A stretch of DNA of 64,000 nt from Niastella caeni (GCF_004834005.1 NZ_STFF01000016.1:1-64000), one strand, 5' to 3'; shown: positions 19,442 to 29,377, counted from the stretch's first letter. Translations and numbers: made by a program. The notes: generated by a model not told the origin, from the sequence alone.

Positions 19442-20440
19442 ATGGAAAATCAACGATTGACCTACCTGCTTCAGCAGCACCTCGCTGATAAAGCAACCCG
19501 GCAGGAACAGCAGGAATTGTTGGCCTTGCTGCAAGCCGATACCAATGGTGAGGAAGTAAGATCTGTTATCGCCGAATTAATGCAGGCGGAAACCCCTGTG
19601 ATCCCCGTTCACCAGGAATCCTGGCAGGCAATGGTACAGGGTATTGTCAATGTCGATAAAACCCCTTTGCAGGCGCCTGTAAGAACTTCCGGGATAGTTT
19701 GGTTGTACCGGTGCTGTGCTGCCGCAATAGTGATAATAGCGAGTATGGGGCTGTATTATTTCTTGATCAGAAAATCACCTGCTCCTGTTGCCCAGAACAC
19801 GCCGATGCATTTTAATGAAATAACCACCGCGCCTGGTGATCAAAAAGAAGTCGTGTTGCCCGATGGTAGTCACCTGTGGTTGCATTCAGCCTCTTCCATT
19901 CGATATCCTGATTCGTTTTCAGACAGGGAGCGAACAGTAACCCTTTCCGGGGAAGCCTGGTTTGATGTAGAACATGCTGATAAAATTCCATTCGTTATCC
20001 ATACCGGTGAAATAACTACCCAGGTTATAGGAACAGCCTTTGATATCAAGGCATATCCCGCACAAAAAAATATTATAGTTTCTGTGCAACGGGGAAAGGT
20101 GAGGGTTTCGGCAGGAAATCAAATGCTGGCCAACCTGGAAAAGGGAAAGCAGGTAAGGATCACCGGAACTACCGCTGAATTAAGGAATATCGACATTGCC
20201 CATATTGCCGCCTGGAAATCGGGCAACCTGTATTATAAAGATGAAATGCTTGCCGATATTATTGCCGACCTGCAACGGGTTTTTAATGTATCTATTCAGG
20301 TAAAACGCAATACACTGAAAGAGGTGGTTACTACCGCGGCCTTTAACAAAGATATTGGCATACGGCAGGCACTTGATATCCTTTGCCGCATAACCGACGG
20401 GCGGCTTTCCCAAAAGAACGGTATATACATAATAGAGTAG
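19442..20440 (+). CDS. FecR family anti-sigma factor
   Basis: 332 residues. Cytoplasmic N-terminus (~85 residues), one membrane helix (about 88-108, CCAAAIVIIASMGLYYFLI), then the FecR domain (GDQKEVVLPDGSHLWLHSAS, VTLSGEAWFDVEH, TQVIGTAFDIKAYP, VSVQRGKVRVS). A C-terminal DUF4974-like segment follows (FNVSIQVKRNTLKEVVTTAA). It senses the state of the TonB receptor STN domain in the periplasm and controls the ECF sigma encoded 62 bp upstream. Length and domain order are typical. Confidence 0.93.
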   Translation: MENQRLTYLLQQHLADKATRQEQQELLALLQADTNGEEVRSVIAELMQAETPVIPVHQESWQAMVQGIVNVDKTPLQAPVRTSGIVWLYRCCAAAIVIIASMGLYYFLIRKSPAPVAQNTPMHFNEITTAPGDQKEVVLPDGSHLWLHSASSIRYPDSFSDRERTVTLSGEAWFDVEHADKIPFVIHTGEITTQVIGTAFDIKAYPAQKNIIVSVQRGKVRVSAGNQMLANLEKGKQVRITGTTAELRNIDIAHIAAWKSGNLYYKDEMLADIIADLQRVFNVSIQVKRNTLKEVVTTAAFNKDIGIRQALDILCRITDGRLSQKNGIYIIE

Positions 20441-20466
20441 GGGTCGTGTCGTGTAGCCTGGCCGCG

Positions 20467-20498
20467 TTGCGTTGTCAAAAGTATATGCCGTATCTTTG
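20467..20498 (+). promoter_or_regulatory. Promoter of the copper module, possibly leaderless
   Basis: TATCTTTG at 20491-20498 is an exact -7 match, with a TTG at 20467-20469 (21-bp spacing). The -7 box ends only 4 bases before the ATG at 20503, so the mRNA would begin at or very near the start codon. Confidence 0.6.
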
Positions 20499-20502
20499 CA
20501 AC

Positions 20503-21063
20503 ATGCAATTGTATATAAAAAATATGGTTTGTGATCGTTGCATCCTGGTTATAAAGGAACAACTGGAAAAAACGGGCATTGCTTATAATAATGTTAATTT
20601 AGGTGAAGTTGAGCTTGATAAAGAACCGACCCCCGAACAACTGGAAACCTTAAACAAGAACCTTACCGCCATAGGCTTTGAATTGCTCGATGATAAAAAA
20701 GACAAACTGGTTGAAAAAATAAAGAACATCATTATCTCCCTTATACATAGAAGTGAAGACAGCCGGAATAAGAAATTGTCTGCCATTCTCGAAGAAAAGC
20801 TGCAACTGGATTATCATTACCTGTCGAACCTGTTTTCTTCCATGGAGGGCATCACCATTGAAAAATACTCCATTCGCCAGCGGATTGAACGGGTAAAAGA
20901 ACTGCTTACGTATAATGAATTAAGTCTTAGTGAAATTGCTGAACAAATGGATTACAGCAGTGTTCAACACCTTTCCCAACAGTTTAAGAAAGAAACCGGG
21001 CTAACGCCTACCAAATTCCGCGAATTAAAAGATAACATTCGCAAACCTTTAGACAAGGTATAG
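20503..21063 (+). CDS. HMA-domain AraC-type regulator (probable copper sensor)
   Basis: 186 residues. The first ~65 residues form a heavy-metal-associated fold (MQLYIKNMVCDRC with a CxxC metal site, ending AIGFELLDDKK). Residues 75-180 are an AraC HTH (LQLDYHYLSNLFSSMEG, LSLSEIAEQMDYSSVQHLSQ, FKKETGLTPTKFRE). Fusion of metal-binding and DNA-binding domains makes a one-component sensor. The gene precedes a Cu-type P-ATPase and an HMA chaperone in the same orientation, so copper or silver is the likely ligand. A longer in-frame reading from upstream overlaps fecR and is rejected because the promoter lies at 20491-20498 and the HMA strand starts at 20503. Confidence 0.88.
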   Translation: MQLYIKNMVCDRCILVIKEQLEKTGIAYNNVNLGEVELDKEPTPEQLETLNKNLTAIGFELLDDKKDKLVEKIKNIIISLIHRSEDSRNKKLSAILEEKLQLDYHYLSNLFSSMEGITIEKYSIRQRIERVKELLTYNELSLSEIAEQMDYSSVQHLSQQFKKETGLTPTKFRELKDNIRKPLDKV

Positions 21064-21163
21064 GGCTCCTCACCGCTGTTTCTTAAAATTATATACATCA
21101 GCCGCTGAATGTTATAACAATGGAGTACGGGCATAATAGGAATTTTGTGGAAAGGATTTCTCT

Positions 21164-23422
21164 ATGTCAACTACAACCATTGAAAAAGACCAAAAGACAA
21201 TAGTTCACAGCCAAACGGTAAAGAAAACCTTTCCTGTGCTGGATATGACCTGTGCCGCCTGTGCAATAAGTGTTGAATCGATGTTAAAATCGGTAACAGG
21301 GGTAGCAGGTGCAGGCGTGAATTTTGCCAATCAAACCGCCTGGGTTGAATATGACCCGGCCATTGCCACAACCGCCGATTTACAAAAAACAGTTCGCTCT
21401 ATTGGCTATGACCTCGTAATAGATGAAGCCAATAGTACCGAAATAAAAGAAGCTGCCCGGCAGGACCATTACGAATCCCTGAAGCAGCGAACAATCTGGG
21501 CATCCATCTTATCGCTTCCCATTGTTATTATTGGCATGTTCTTCATGAATATGCCGTATGGTAACTATATCTCCATGGCGCTAACGGTTCCCGTTATAGG
21601 CTGGTTCGGCCGTTCATTCTTTATAAATGCCTGGAAGCAGGCCCGGCATGGTAAAGCCAATATGGATACCCTGGTAGCCCTCAGCACCGGTATTGCCTTT
21701 GTATTTAGCGCGTTCAATACCATCAATCCCGATTTCTGGCATGCTCGCGGTATTCACCCGCATGTTTATTATGAAGCCGCCTCCGTGATCATCGCCTTTA
21801 TTTCATTGGGTAAATTACTGGAAGAAAGAGCCAAATACAACACGTCATCGGCAATAAAAAAACTGATGGGTTTACAGCCAAAAACAGTACGCGTGGTGAT
21901 GGAGGGCAAAGAACAGGAAATACCCGTTTCGGCTGTGCTACCGGGGCATACCATCCTGGTTAGGCCGGGTGAAAAAATTCCTGTTGATGGCATCGTTACT
22001 TCCGGTTCTTCCTATGTTGATGAAAGTATGATCACCGGTGAACCGGTGCCTGTGCAAAAAAGATCAGCCAGCAAAGTATTTGCCGGTACAGTGAATCAAA
22101 AAGGCAGTTTTCAATTCCAGGCGCAGAAAGTGGGGAATGATACCATGCTGGCCCATATTATTAAAATGGTACAGGAAGCCCAGGGCAGCAAAGCACCCGT
22201 GCAAAAACTGGTTGATAAAATTGCCGGCATCTTTGTACCGGTAGTAATCGGTATTGCCATACTCACATTTGTGGTTTGGCTGATAGCTGGGGGCGATAAC
22301 GCATTTACCAATGCGTTGCTCACTTCTGTAACCGTGTTGGTTATTGCTTGTCCCTGTGCCCTGGGCCTGGCAACACCTACAGCTATTATGGTGGGTATAG
22401 GAAAAGGAGCAGAGCATAATATGCTGATCAAAGATGCCGAAAGCCTGGAGCTCGCTTATAAAGTAAATACGATCATATTAGATAAAACCGGGACCATTAC
22501 GGAAGGTAAACCGGTTGTTTCCCAAATGGTATGGCTTCCGGGTGCTGAAAATAACAAGGTGCTGAAGCAAATCCTGTACAGCCTGGAAATTCAATCGGAG
22601 CATCCGCTGGCCGAAGCAGTTATTAATGAATTGAAAAAGGAAGGAGTGACTGCCGGTGAAGTAACAAACTTCGAGAGCGTTACGGCACGTGGCGTTACCG
22701 GCGTGCATAACGGTAAACGGTACTTTGCAGGTAACCAGCAACTCATCGATGAGAACGGTATTTCCCATGTTGCGCTGGTTCAACCCGCATTGCTTTTGCA
22801 AAAACAGGCTAACACCGTTGTATATTTTGCCGATCAACACCAGGTGCTGGCCATAATAGCTATTGCCGATAAAATAAAAGCTACTTCGGCAAAGGCCGTA
22901 CAGCAATTGATGAACATGGGCATCGGGGTGTACATGTTAACCGGCGATAATGAGCAAACCGCCGCGGCTGTTGCTGCAGAGGTGGGGATCACCCATTATG
23001 CCGCCGGTATGCTTCCTGATGGGAAGGCCGATTTCGTTAAAAAATTACAACTACAAAATAAGGTAGTGGCCATGGTAGGCGATGGTATTAACGATTCTCA
23101 TGCGCTGGCTCAGGCCGATGTAAGTATCGCTATGGGCAAGGGATCTGATATTGCGATGGACGTAGCTAAAATGACGCTCATCACTTCTGACCTGCAGTCG
23201 ATACCCAAAGCGCTGGTGCTTTCCCGTAAAACGGTACGCACCATTCGGCAAAACCTGTTCTGGGCCTTTATTTATAACCTCATCGGTATACCGCTGGCAG
23301 CAGGAGTGCTGTATCCGGTCAACGGATTTTTGCTGAACCCGATGATAGCCGGTGCTGCCATGGCATTAAGTTCGGTTTCAGTAGTAACCAATAGTTTAAG
23401 ATTAAGATCAACAAAATTGTAA
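21164..23422 (+). CDS. copA: Copper-translocating P-type ATPase
   Basis: 752 residues. One N-terminal HMA domain with [12 protein letters not shown] (CxxC, about residues 28-34); eight membrane helices with the [12 protein letters not shown] metal-path motif (about 395); actuator motif TGEPVP; phosphorylation site DKTGTITEG (Asp about 441); HPLAEAV (HP motif); and [23 protein letters not shown] together with HP indicates a Cu+/Ag+ exporter of the P1B-1 class, which removes copper from the cytoplasm. It lies between the HMA-AraC regulator and the CopZ-like chaperone. Length is normal for a single-HMA CopA. Confidence 0.96.
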   Translation: MSTTTIEKDQKTIVHSQTVKKTFPVLDMTCAACAISVESMLKSVTGVAGAGVNFANQTAWVEYDPAIATTADLQKTVRSIGYDLVIDEANSTEIKEAARQDHYESLKQRTIWASILSLPIVIIGMFFMNMPYGNYISMALTVPVIGWFGRSFFINAWKQARHGKANMDTLVALSTGIAFVFSAFNTINPDFWHARGIHPHVYYEAASVIIAFISLGKLLEERAKYNTSSAIKKLMGLQPKTVRVVMEGKEQEIPVSAVLPGHTILVRPGEKIPVDGIVTSGSSYVDESMITGEPVPVQKRSASKVFAGTVNQKGSFQFQAQKVGNDTMLAHIIKMVQEAQGSKAPVQKLVDKIAGIFVPVVIGIAILTFVVWLIAGGDNAFTNALLTSVTVLVIACPCALGLATPTAIMVGIGKGAEHNMLIKDAESLELAYKVNTIILDKTGTITEGKPVVSQMVWLPGAENNKVLKQILYSLEIQSEHPLAEAVINELKKEGVTAGEVTNFESVTARGVTGVHNGKRYFAGNQQLIDENGISHVALVQPALLLQKQANTVVYFADQHQVLAIIAIADKIKATSAKAVQQLMNMGIGVYMLTGDNEQTAAAVAAEVGITHYAAGMLPDGKADFVKKLQLQNKVVAMVGDGINDSHALAQADVSIAMGKGSDIAMDVAKMTLITSDLQSIPKALVLSRKTVRTIRQNLFWAFIYNLIGIPLAAGVLYPVNGFLLNPMIAGAAMALSSVSVVTNSLRLRSTKL

Positions 23423-23434
23423 AAAACACATAGT

Positions 23435-23650
23435 ATGGAAACATTAAAATTCAAGACGACCATTAAATGTAGTGGCTGTGTGGCCAATGTTACCCCGTTC
23501 CTGAATAAAACGGCAGGGGAAGATAACTGGAATGTAGATACGCAGTCACCTGATAAGGTGTTAACCATCAGCTCCGGTGATAAAGTAAATGAAACGGAGG
23601 TGATCAAGTCCATCCAGGAAGCAGGCTATAAAGCTGAGAAGATCAGTTAA
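23435..23650 (+). CDS. HMA-domain copper chaperone (CopZ-like)
   Basis: 71 residues, a complete HMA domain: KTTIKCSGCVANVTPFLNK (CxxC) with the closing strand EAGYKAEKIS. It starts 12 bp after the copA stop, so it shares its transcript and probably hands Cu(I) to the ATPase. The metal preference is inferred from context. Confidence 0.9.
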   Translation: METLKFKTTIKCSGCVANVTPFLNKTAGEDNWNVDTQSPDKVLTISSGDKVNETEVIKSIQEAGYKAEKIS

Positions 23651-23677
23651 GCTGTTTTGCGGCATAAATTGACTACA

Positions 23678-23736
23678 GGGGACACGTTGCATACCGGTCG
23701 TGAGGCGCGTTGCAATGTGTTCCCTTAATTTTTTTC
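23678..23736 (+). terminator. Terminator after the copper module
   Basis: Long stem between GGGGACACGTTGCA (23678-23691) and TGCAATGTGTTCCC (23711-23724), with two G-T pairs, followed by a T-run. It separates the module from the convergent receiver gene. Confidence 0.85.
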
Positions 23737-23738
23737 AA

Positions 23739-24134
23739 TTAGGAGTAATGGGCTTTATTGTTGAATAAACCGGTTAACTGGTTCAGCAGAATTTTTATAT
23801 TCTCCGGTTTATGTATACAGCAGGAGGCGCCTAACTCCATGGCTGCCTGGTGATCATCTTCGCTGATAAAAGTTGAATATATTACAAATACAGCATGTTG
23901 CAACTGAGTAATTTGTTTCAATTGTTTCAAGCAGCAGATGCCATTGTAGCGAGGCATATTGATATCTATAAAAACAAAATCAGGTTGGTGTTCCTTCACC
24001 ATAATTTTAGCCTGATCTAAACCATTCGCCCAAATGCACCGGTAATTAAATTCAGTCATTTCCAGCGCCATTTTAATAATGTAGAATTCCTCTTCATCAT
24101 CGTCTACCAGTAAGATTGTTTTTTGCATAACCAT
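23739..24134 (-). CDS. Single-domain response regulator (receiver only)
   Basis: 131 residues with a CheY-like receiver fold: acidic pocket LLVDDDEEE, phospho-acceptor Asp in FVFIDINMPRYNG (about 57), Thr/Ser in IYSTF and Lys in CIHKPEN. It has no output domain. Proteins of this small type, with the EEEFYIIKMALE start, usually relay phosphate for PAS-type kinases in Bacteroidota. It is divergent from the orphan CheB, with 373 bp between them. Confidence 0.9.
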   Translation of the reverse strand: MVMQKTILLVDDDEEEFYIIKMALEMTEFNYRCIWANGLDQAKIMVKEHQPDFVFIDINMPRYNGICCLKQLKQITQLQHAVFVIYSTFISEDDHQAAMELGASCCIHKPENIKILLNQLTGLFNNKAHYS

Positions 24135-24507
24135 CTTTTGACAAGGTTATTTATTTAAAAACACAAATTGCAATAATACGAGTATGGAAATTACCCGCCA
24201 CTACACCTGGCATTGGTGGTAATTCATTATTTTTCGGGAGGCAAGCGTTGCATTATCCAATGCCTGTGTCTAAACAAGACTCACGTATAAAATCAATAAG
24301 GGTTGATGAAATGGATAATATACAATAAGAGAAAAGATGTATGTACAAACGGATGTGGTATTACCGCAGGTGATATAAAGATAAAACTTCGAAATGAGTA
24401 AAAAAATTATTTTACATTTCTATCTCATCATTTTATATGATTTTTTTGGCGGTGGTATGATTTTTTGAGCACATATGCAATTCAAGCTACATAAATACCG
24501 GTAAGTC
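24135..24507. other. Divergent intergenic region
   Basis: 373 AT-rich bases between the receiver gene (minus) and the CheB gene (plus). It must hold both promoters; I could not assign a convincing TAnnTTTG box and see no gene or repeat. Confidence 0.5.
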
Positions 24508-25155
24508 ATGCCATTTTTTATAATAGTGATTGGTGCTTCTGCCGGCGGGCATGATGCTTTATGCAAACTGGCAGCCACTTTACCCCGGCACCTTCATGCA
24601 GCCATTTTCATCGTATTGCATATTTCCAGTAAGGGTAATGATAATTTTATAGTAAACCAGTTGCAAAAATACACTTCAATGCATTGTGAGCTGGCGACTG
24701 AAGGATTATCTATAAAACCAGGGCATATTTATGTAGCATCGGTCGATCATCATTTGATCTTGAAGGCTGGGGCAATGCATATTACAAAAGGGCCGCCGGA
24801 GAACCGGTGGCGGCCGTCAATAGATGTATTATTTCGCTCTGCTGCAGCATATTACACCGAACGGGTTATTGGCATTGTACTCACCGGTTTGCTCGATGAT
24901 GGCACGGCAGGCATGCAGGCCATTAAAAGATGCGGCGGCACCTGTATTGTTCAGGAACCCCGCGAAGCCGCTTACCCCGATATGCCTCAATCGGTGCTGA
25001 ATAATGCCATGGTAGATTTTATTTTACCCGTAGCCGGCATGATTGAAGCAATACAATATACCATTGTCAATAAAACACCAGTCGATGCAGAAGTACCGGA
25101 TGATATCAGGGCAGAAGCCGCACTGCTTGAAAAATTTAATGTAAAGGCCGATTAG
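24508..25155 (+). CDS. Orphan CheB-type methylesterase domain protein
   Basis: 215 residues, catalytic domain only. The Ser-His-Asp triad is visible as GASAGGHDAL (Ser), FIVLHISSKG (His) and VLTGLLDDGTAGM (Asp), with the final VDFILPVAGM. It lacks the usual N-terminal receiver. No chemoreceptor, CheA, CheW or flagellar gene is in the window, so its substrate is unclear. Such stand-alone CheB domains occur in Bacteroidota next to CheB-CheR-kinase fusions, as here. Its 3' end overlaps the 3' end of the convergent receiver gene by 20 bp. Confidence 0.88.
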   Translation: MPFFIIVIGASAGGHDALCKLAATLPRHLHAAIFIVLHISSKGNDNFIVNQLQKYTSMHCELATEGLSIKPGHIYVASVDHHLILKAGAMHITKGPPENRWRPSIDVLFRSAAAYYTERVIGIVLTGLLDDGTAGMQAIKRCGGTCIVQEPREAAYPDMPQSVLNNAMVDFILPVAGMIEAIQYTIVNKTPVDAEVPDDIRAEAALLEKFNVKAD

Positions 25156-25510
25156 TGCCATTAAGCAGGTCTTCAGCTAATTGCAACAGGTTGTTATTGG
25201 AGAAAGGTTTTTCCAGGTATCCGTCTGCGCCGGCACGCTTTACCTGTTCTTGCAAATAAGGTGTAGCTGATAATATAATAATGGGCAAATGCTGTGTTGC
25301 CGGCAACCCCTTCAGGTATTTGCAAATATCCAGCCCATCAACACCCAACAGTAGTTTGTCAATAACGAACAGATCCGGAATGTCAAATTCACCTTCCAAT
25401 AAGAAATTACCATTTATAAAACCGGAGGTCTCGTAACCGGCACGGGTAAATATTATGCTCAATGCATCCAGGATCGCCTCATCGTCTTCTATGATCATTA
25501 CTTTTTTCAT
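25136..25510 (-). CDS. Single-domain response regulator, partner of the CheBR kinase
   Basis: 124 residues: MIIEDDEAILDAL, phospho-Asp in LFVIDKLLLGVDGL (about 54), Ser/Thr in IILSATP and Lys in YLEKPFSN. It starts 24 bp after the stop of the large kinase gene on the same strand, so it is probably cotranscribed and is the direct acceptor of its phosphate. It overlaps the CheB gene tail to tail. Confidence 0.9.
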   Translation of the reverse strand: MKKVMIIEDDEAILDALSIIFTRAGYETSGFINGNFLLEGEFDIPDLFVIDKLLLGVDGLDICKYLKGLPATQHLPIIILSATPYLQEQVKRAGADGYLEKPFSNNNLLQLAEDLLNGTNRPLH

Positions 25511-25534
25511 AAGGGTGAAATAAAAGGCGTATAC

Positions 25535-28500
25535 CTATGCAGGTTGTACCGGCAGTGTAAAATACACCAGTGTTCCTTTTCCTTTTTCACTTTCCACTCC
25601 AATTTCGCCGCCATGTTTTTTAATGATATCTGATGCAATAAACAAACCAAGACCAAGGCCAGGGTAAGTTTGAACATTGTTATCGCTGGCCCGGAAGAAC
25701 TGTTCAAATATTTTAAGGCGGGTTTCTTCACTCATACCGATGCCGAAATCCTTTATGCTTATCTTCACTGTTTTGTTTATTAAGACCGAACTGATAATTA
25801 TACGCTGGCCCTTGGGTGAATATTTGATCGCATTTCCAATAAGGTTGATCAGCACCTGTCCAATTCGTTCGCGATCGGCCTTTACCGGTGGCAGCGATTG
25901 CAACTCATACACAATTACATGTTGTACCGTAGTTCGTTGCATCAGTTCCGCCATTTCCCTGATCAGCACATTGAGATCTAATAGCTCGGGATGCAGCAAT
26001 AGTTGCCCTTCCCTGATGCGGGTAATATCCAGCAGGTCGGCGACCAAATGCGACAGGCGGTCGATCTGGCGATCGAGCTTTTTTATTATTTCCACACTTT
26101 CCAGGTCATTTTTTACTTTCAGCATTTCCTGCAGTAGTTGGGCATAGGATTTAATGCTGGTGACCGGTGTTCTTAGTTCGTGGCTGGCAATGCCTATAAA
26201 TTCCTCTTTCTGGTTCTCCAGAATTTTTCGTTCTGTTATATCTATCACTATCCCGATCATGCGGTGGGCCTGGCCCTGCTCATTATAAAAGGGACGGCCA
26301 AAAGCGGCAATCCATGTAATGCGGCCATTGGTATGAAGTGCCCGCATTTCCATCGCAAAGTCTTTACGGGTATCAATGGCTGTTTGTAATACGCCTGCTA
26401 CTTTTTCCCTGTCGTTCGGATGCACGTATTGAAAGAACTCCTGGTAGGTACCGCTTCGCTTTTCAACGGGAATACCAAACATAACATTATGATCGGTAGA
26501 CCACTGGATCTCACTGGTAAAAATGTTCCAGTCGAGGGTGCCCATTTTACCCGCCTCCATGGCTATCCGCAGTCTTTCTTCCTTTTCACGCAGTTGTTCC
26601 ATACTGCGGCGCAATGAGTCTTCGGCCCGTTTGCCTTCGGTAACATTACCGATGGCCAGCAAAATACGGGCGCGTTTATCGCCGCCTTCCCCATGCATGC
26701 GCATGGCATTAAAGAGCAGTGTCTTTTCGCCCAGTTCGCGGAATTGATGCGTAAGCTCAAAATCCTGAAACCCGATACCTTTAGTAACGGTCTCCTGTAA
26801 TTGCTGTCGTAAGGCAGGCACATCCAGCAAACCGTCGGCAAATTCAAAGAAATACAAGCCATCTACTTCCTGCTGCAAATTGAACAGGTTATAAAAAGCT
26901 TTGTTGGCGGTGCGCACCCGAAGGTCGGTATGTAAAACCACCAATGGGTCGCGGGTGGTTTGCACAATGGCGTCAGTGTATTCAACCGATTCTCTCAGAT
27001 CGGCATTGCGCAACTGCAATTCTTCATTGATCGTGATCAGTTCCTCATTGGTGCTTTGCAATTCTTCTTTGGAAGTTTCCAGCTCCTCATTAATACTTTG
27101 CAGCTCTTCATTGGAAGAAAGCACTTCCTCATTAGCCGATTGCAATTCTTCCCGGGTAGCTTCAAACTCTTCACCCATGGTCTTCATCTGCTCACGGGCA
27201 TCTTTTAATTCCTGCTCCAGTATATCTATGCGCCGGTCTTTACTATCGGGTCTTCCTTTTTTTTGCTGAACAGGCTGCTTGCTTTTTTGCAGTTCTACGT
27301 CATGGTCATCTTTAAAAACAATAAGATAATATGGATCATTGAACAAATGCGATTTTACCGGCGTCACTTCTATCCGGATGGAGCGATGATAACTGCCATC
27401 TTTAAGATGTATGCCTTCTTTTCGCATTACCTGTTTTCTTTTTTTTGCATTGTTCAGCAAACCCCTGAGTTCAAACACCAGTTCATCTTTAACCATTTTT
27501 AACAGGTGCAGGCTGGCTTTGCCGGCAGCGGGTTGCAGGTAATCGCTGATAGGGCCATGAAATCGTAAGATCTGCAGGTCTTTGTTAACCACCACACTGG
27601 CCGGTACATAACGCGACAATAAGAGTTTATCTGTCTCTTTTTCAATATCCACATCGCTATTGGGAGCAGAACCCTGTTTCCCGGGAGATGTTTGTTGCAA
27701 TACCGGGGTACGGGACTGCCGGTTGAAAAAATCAAAAGGCAGGGGCTGGGCGATCGCTTTTTTAATATACAGCTTATGTTCTTTGTCTACTGCTTCAAAC
27801 AGGTCGGTATCATTGCCAATGGTTTCTGATTTGCCCAATGCCAGATATCCAATTGGTTTCAACGCATAATGAAATGCAAGCAATATTTTTTTCTGTGCAT
27901 TGGATGCCAGGTAGATCATTACATTCTGGCAACTGATAAGGTCCATACGGCTGAACGGCGGATCTTTCAGAAGATTGTGGGTGGCAAATATGCAAATGTC
28001 CCTGATGGGTTTTATGATCTGGTAACTGCCGTCCACTTTAACAAAGAACTGCTTCAGCCGTTGCGGCGATACATGTTGTAACGAGTTTTTGCTGTAAATA
28101 CCAGTTCGTGCTTTTTCAATAGCTGTTTCACTCAGGTCGGTAGCAAAGATCTGTATAGGTGTGGTAAATGCTTTTTCACCCAGGAATTCAAACAGGGAAA
28201 TAGCCATGGAACAGGCTTCTTCACCGCTTGAGCAGGCCGGGATCCAGATGCGCAACGGTTCACCGTTCTTACGGTTTTTGAATAAAGCAGGAAAAATTAA
28301 TTTATTAAGTGTTATGAACAGGGTTGGCTCACGGAAAAAGCAGGTAACATTGATCAGCAGATCACGATACAGCAATTCCAGTTCCGTTTGATTTTCGCGC
28401 AACAATTTAATATACGGGTCCAGTTGCTTTAACCGGTTCAGTGCCATACGCCGTAAAATGCGCCGGTTGATGGTGGTGCCTTTATAATGCGCAAAATCGA

Positions 28501-29248
28501 CCCCAAAGCGGTTATGTAACAATAAATGGATCCTTTTTATAGCAAGCTCATTTACTTCTATGTCTTCTTCGGGAGATTGTATTGAATAGTTCTGTCTTGA
28601 CAAAGCAGCCAATTCATTGGCAATGCCTTCGGGCGACAAGATGAAATCTATATATCCCGATTCATATGCATTGCGGGCCATGGATTGAAACAGGGCTGAA
28701 TCGTCCTGCGCAAAGGAAATACCGCCTTCGGCTTTTATGGCCTGAACGCCCTGGGTGCCATCGAAGCCAACACCCGACAGTACAATAGCAATGGCTTTGT
28801 GTTGGTATACCGGCGCCAGCGATAGCAGAAAATAATCGAACACATGCCGTTGTTTATCTGTCTTTGATTTCTGCAACAATACCAGGTGCCCGTCGGAAAT
28901 GGTCATGTATACAGCAGGGGGAATAACGTACACATTGTTGGGCTCTACTTTAATTCCATCTGTAACCGGATGCACTTTCATAGAAGTGCGCTTTTCCAGT
29001 AAACTCGGCAAAATGGACGAGTGATCCGGCGAAAGGTGTTGAATGATAACATAAGCAATGCCCAGGTCTGGCTGCAGGTGCGAAAGAAATTGGGAGATGG
29101 CCTCAATGCCGCCCGCAGAACCACCGATAGCAGCTACAGGAAAAATAGGTTCGGCAAAATACGGCGCATCTGTTTTTTTCTTTTTAGCTGGAGCTTGTTT
29201 TCGAGATGGCGCTTTTGCCCTCGCTGGTTTCTTTTGCTTTGCGCACAT
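25535..29248 (-). CDS. CheB-CheR-PAS-PAS-histidine kinase fusion
   Basis: 1237 residues. A basic N-terminal tail (Lys/Ala-rich, 1-27) is followed by CheB (35-215; SAGG, IIQHLSPDH, SGVGFDGTQG) and CheR (about 245-500; ACSSGEEACS SAM-binding motif, CQNVMIYL). Next come a linker, a Glu/Leu coiled coil (about 672-752; repeated EELQSxNEE), two PAS/PAC domains (about 757-880 and 890-1010), HisKA with IASHELRTPV (His 1023) and a HATPase domain (NLIGNAIKYSP, DFGIGMS, GLGLGLF). All catalytic residues checked are present. It combines methylesterase, methyltransferase and kinase modules in one cytosolic protein without membrane helices. It is followed by its receiver at 25136-25510. A TPP riboswitch and terminator lie 95-247 bp upstream on the same strand, an unusual leader for such a gene. 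Confidence 0.94.
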   Translation of the reverse strand: MCAKQKKPARAKAPSRKQAPAKKKKTDAPYFAEPIFPVAAIGGSAGGIEAISQFLSHLQPDLGIAYVIIQHLSPDHSSILPSLLEKRTSMKVHPVTDGIKVEPNNVYVIPPAVYMTISDGHLVLLQKSKTDKQRHVFDYFLLSLAPVYQHKAIAIVLSGVGFDGTQGVQAIKAEGGISFAQDDSALFQSMARNAYESGYIDFILSPEGIANELAALSRQNYSIQSPEEDIEVNELAIKRIHLLLHNRFGVDFAHYKGTTINRRILRRMALNRLKQLDPYIKLLRENQTELELLYRDLLINVTCFFREPTLFITLNKLIFPALFKNRKNGEPLRIWIPACSSGEEACSMAISLFEFLGEKAFTTPIQIFATDLSETAIEKARTGIYSKNSLQHVSPQRLKQFFVKVDGSYQIIKPIRDICIFATHNLLKDPPFSRMDLISCQNVMIYLASNAQKKILLAFHYALKPIGYLALGKSETIGNDTDLFEAVDKEHKLYIKKAIAQPLPFDFFNRQSRTPVLQQTSPGKQGSAPNSDVDIEKETDKLLLSRYVPASVVVNKDLQILRFHGPISDYLQPAAGKASLHLLKMVKDELVFELRGLLNNAKKRKQVMRKEGIHLKDGSYHRSIRIEVTPVKSHLFNDPYYLIVFKDDHDVELQKSKQPVQQKKGRPDSKDRRIDILEQELKDAREQMKTMGEEFEATREELQSANEEVLSSNEELQSINEELETSKEELQSTNEELITINEELQLRNADLRESVEYTDAIVQTTRDPLVVLHTDLRVRTANKAFYNLFNLQQEVDGLYFFEFADGLLDVPALRQQLQETVTKGIGFQDFELTHQFRELGEKTLLFNAMRMHGEGGDKRARILLAIGNVTEGKRAEDSLRRSMEQLREKEERLRIAMEAGKMGTLDWNIFTSEIQWSTDHNVMFGIPVEKRSGTYQEFFQYVHPNDREKVAGVLQTAIDTRKDFAMEMRALHTNGRITWIAAFGRPFYNEQGQAHRMIGIVIDITERKILENQKEEFIGIASHELRTPVTSIKSYAQLLQEMLKVKNDLESVEIIKKLDRQIDRLSHLVADLLDITRIREGQLLLHPELLDLNVLIREMAELMQRTTVQHVIVYELQSLPPVKADRERIGQVLINLIGNAIKYSPKGQRIIISSVLINKTVKISIKDFGIGMSEETRLKIFEQFFRASDNNVQTYPGLGLGLFIASDIIKKHGGEIGVESEKGKGTLVYFTLPVQPA

Positions 29249-29342
29249 GATGTAGCATTAAAAAATAAGACTGTAAATTACGATTTGAATAAAAAACTGC
29301 TGTAGAATATTTTATACGCATTATCTATAGTGCAGGTATGGC

Positions 29343-29371
29343 AAAAAAAAGACTCCGGCTGTACCGGAGTC
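29343..29371 (-). terminator. Terminator of the TPP riboswitch expression platform
   Basis: On the minus strand, an 8-bp perfect stem (GACTCCGG, 5-base loop, CCGGAGTC) is followed by eight T residues (29343-29350). It lies 6 bases downstream of the aptamer and 94 bp before the kinase start codon. Confidence 0.92.
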
Positions 29372-29377
29372 CTCTTA

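Noticed and set aside
20383-20502. Longer start of the HMA-AraC gene overlapping fecR
   Set aside because: The promoter -7 box at 20491-20498 and the HMA first strand place the start at 20503.
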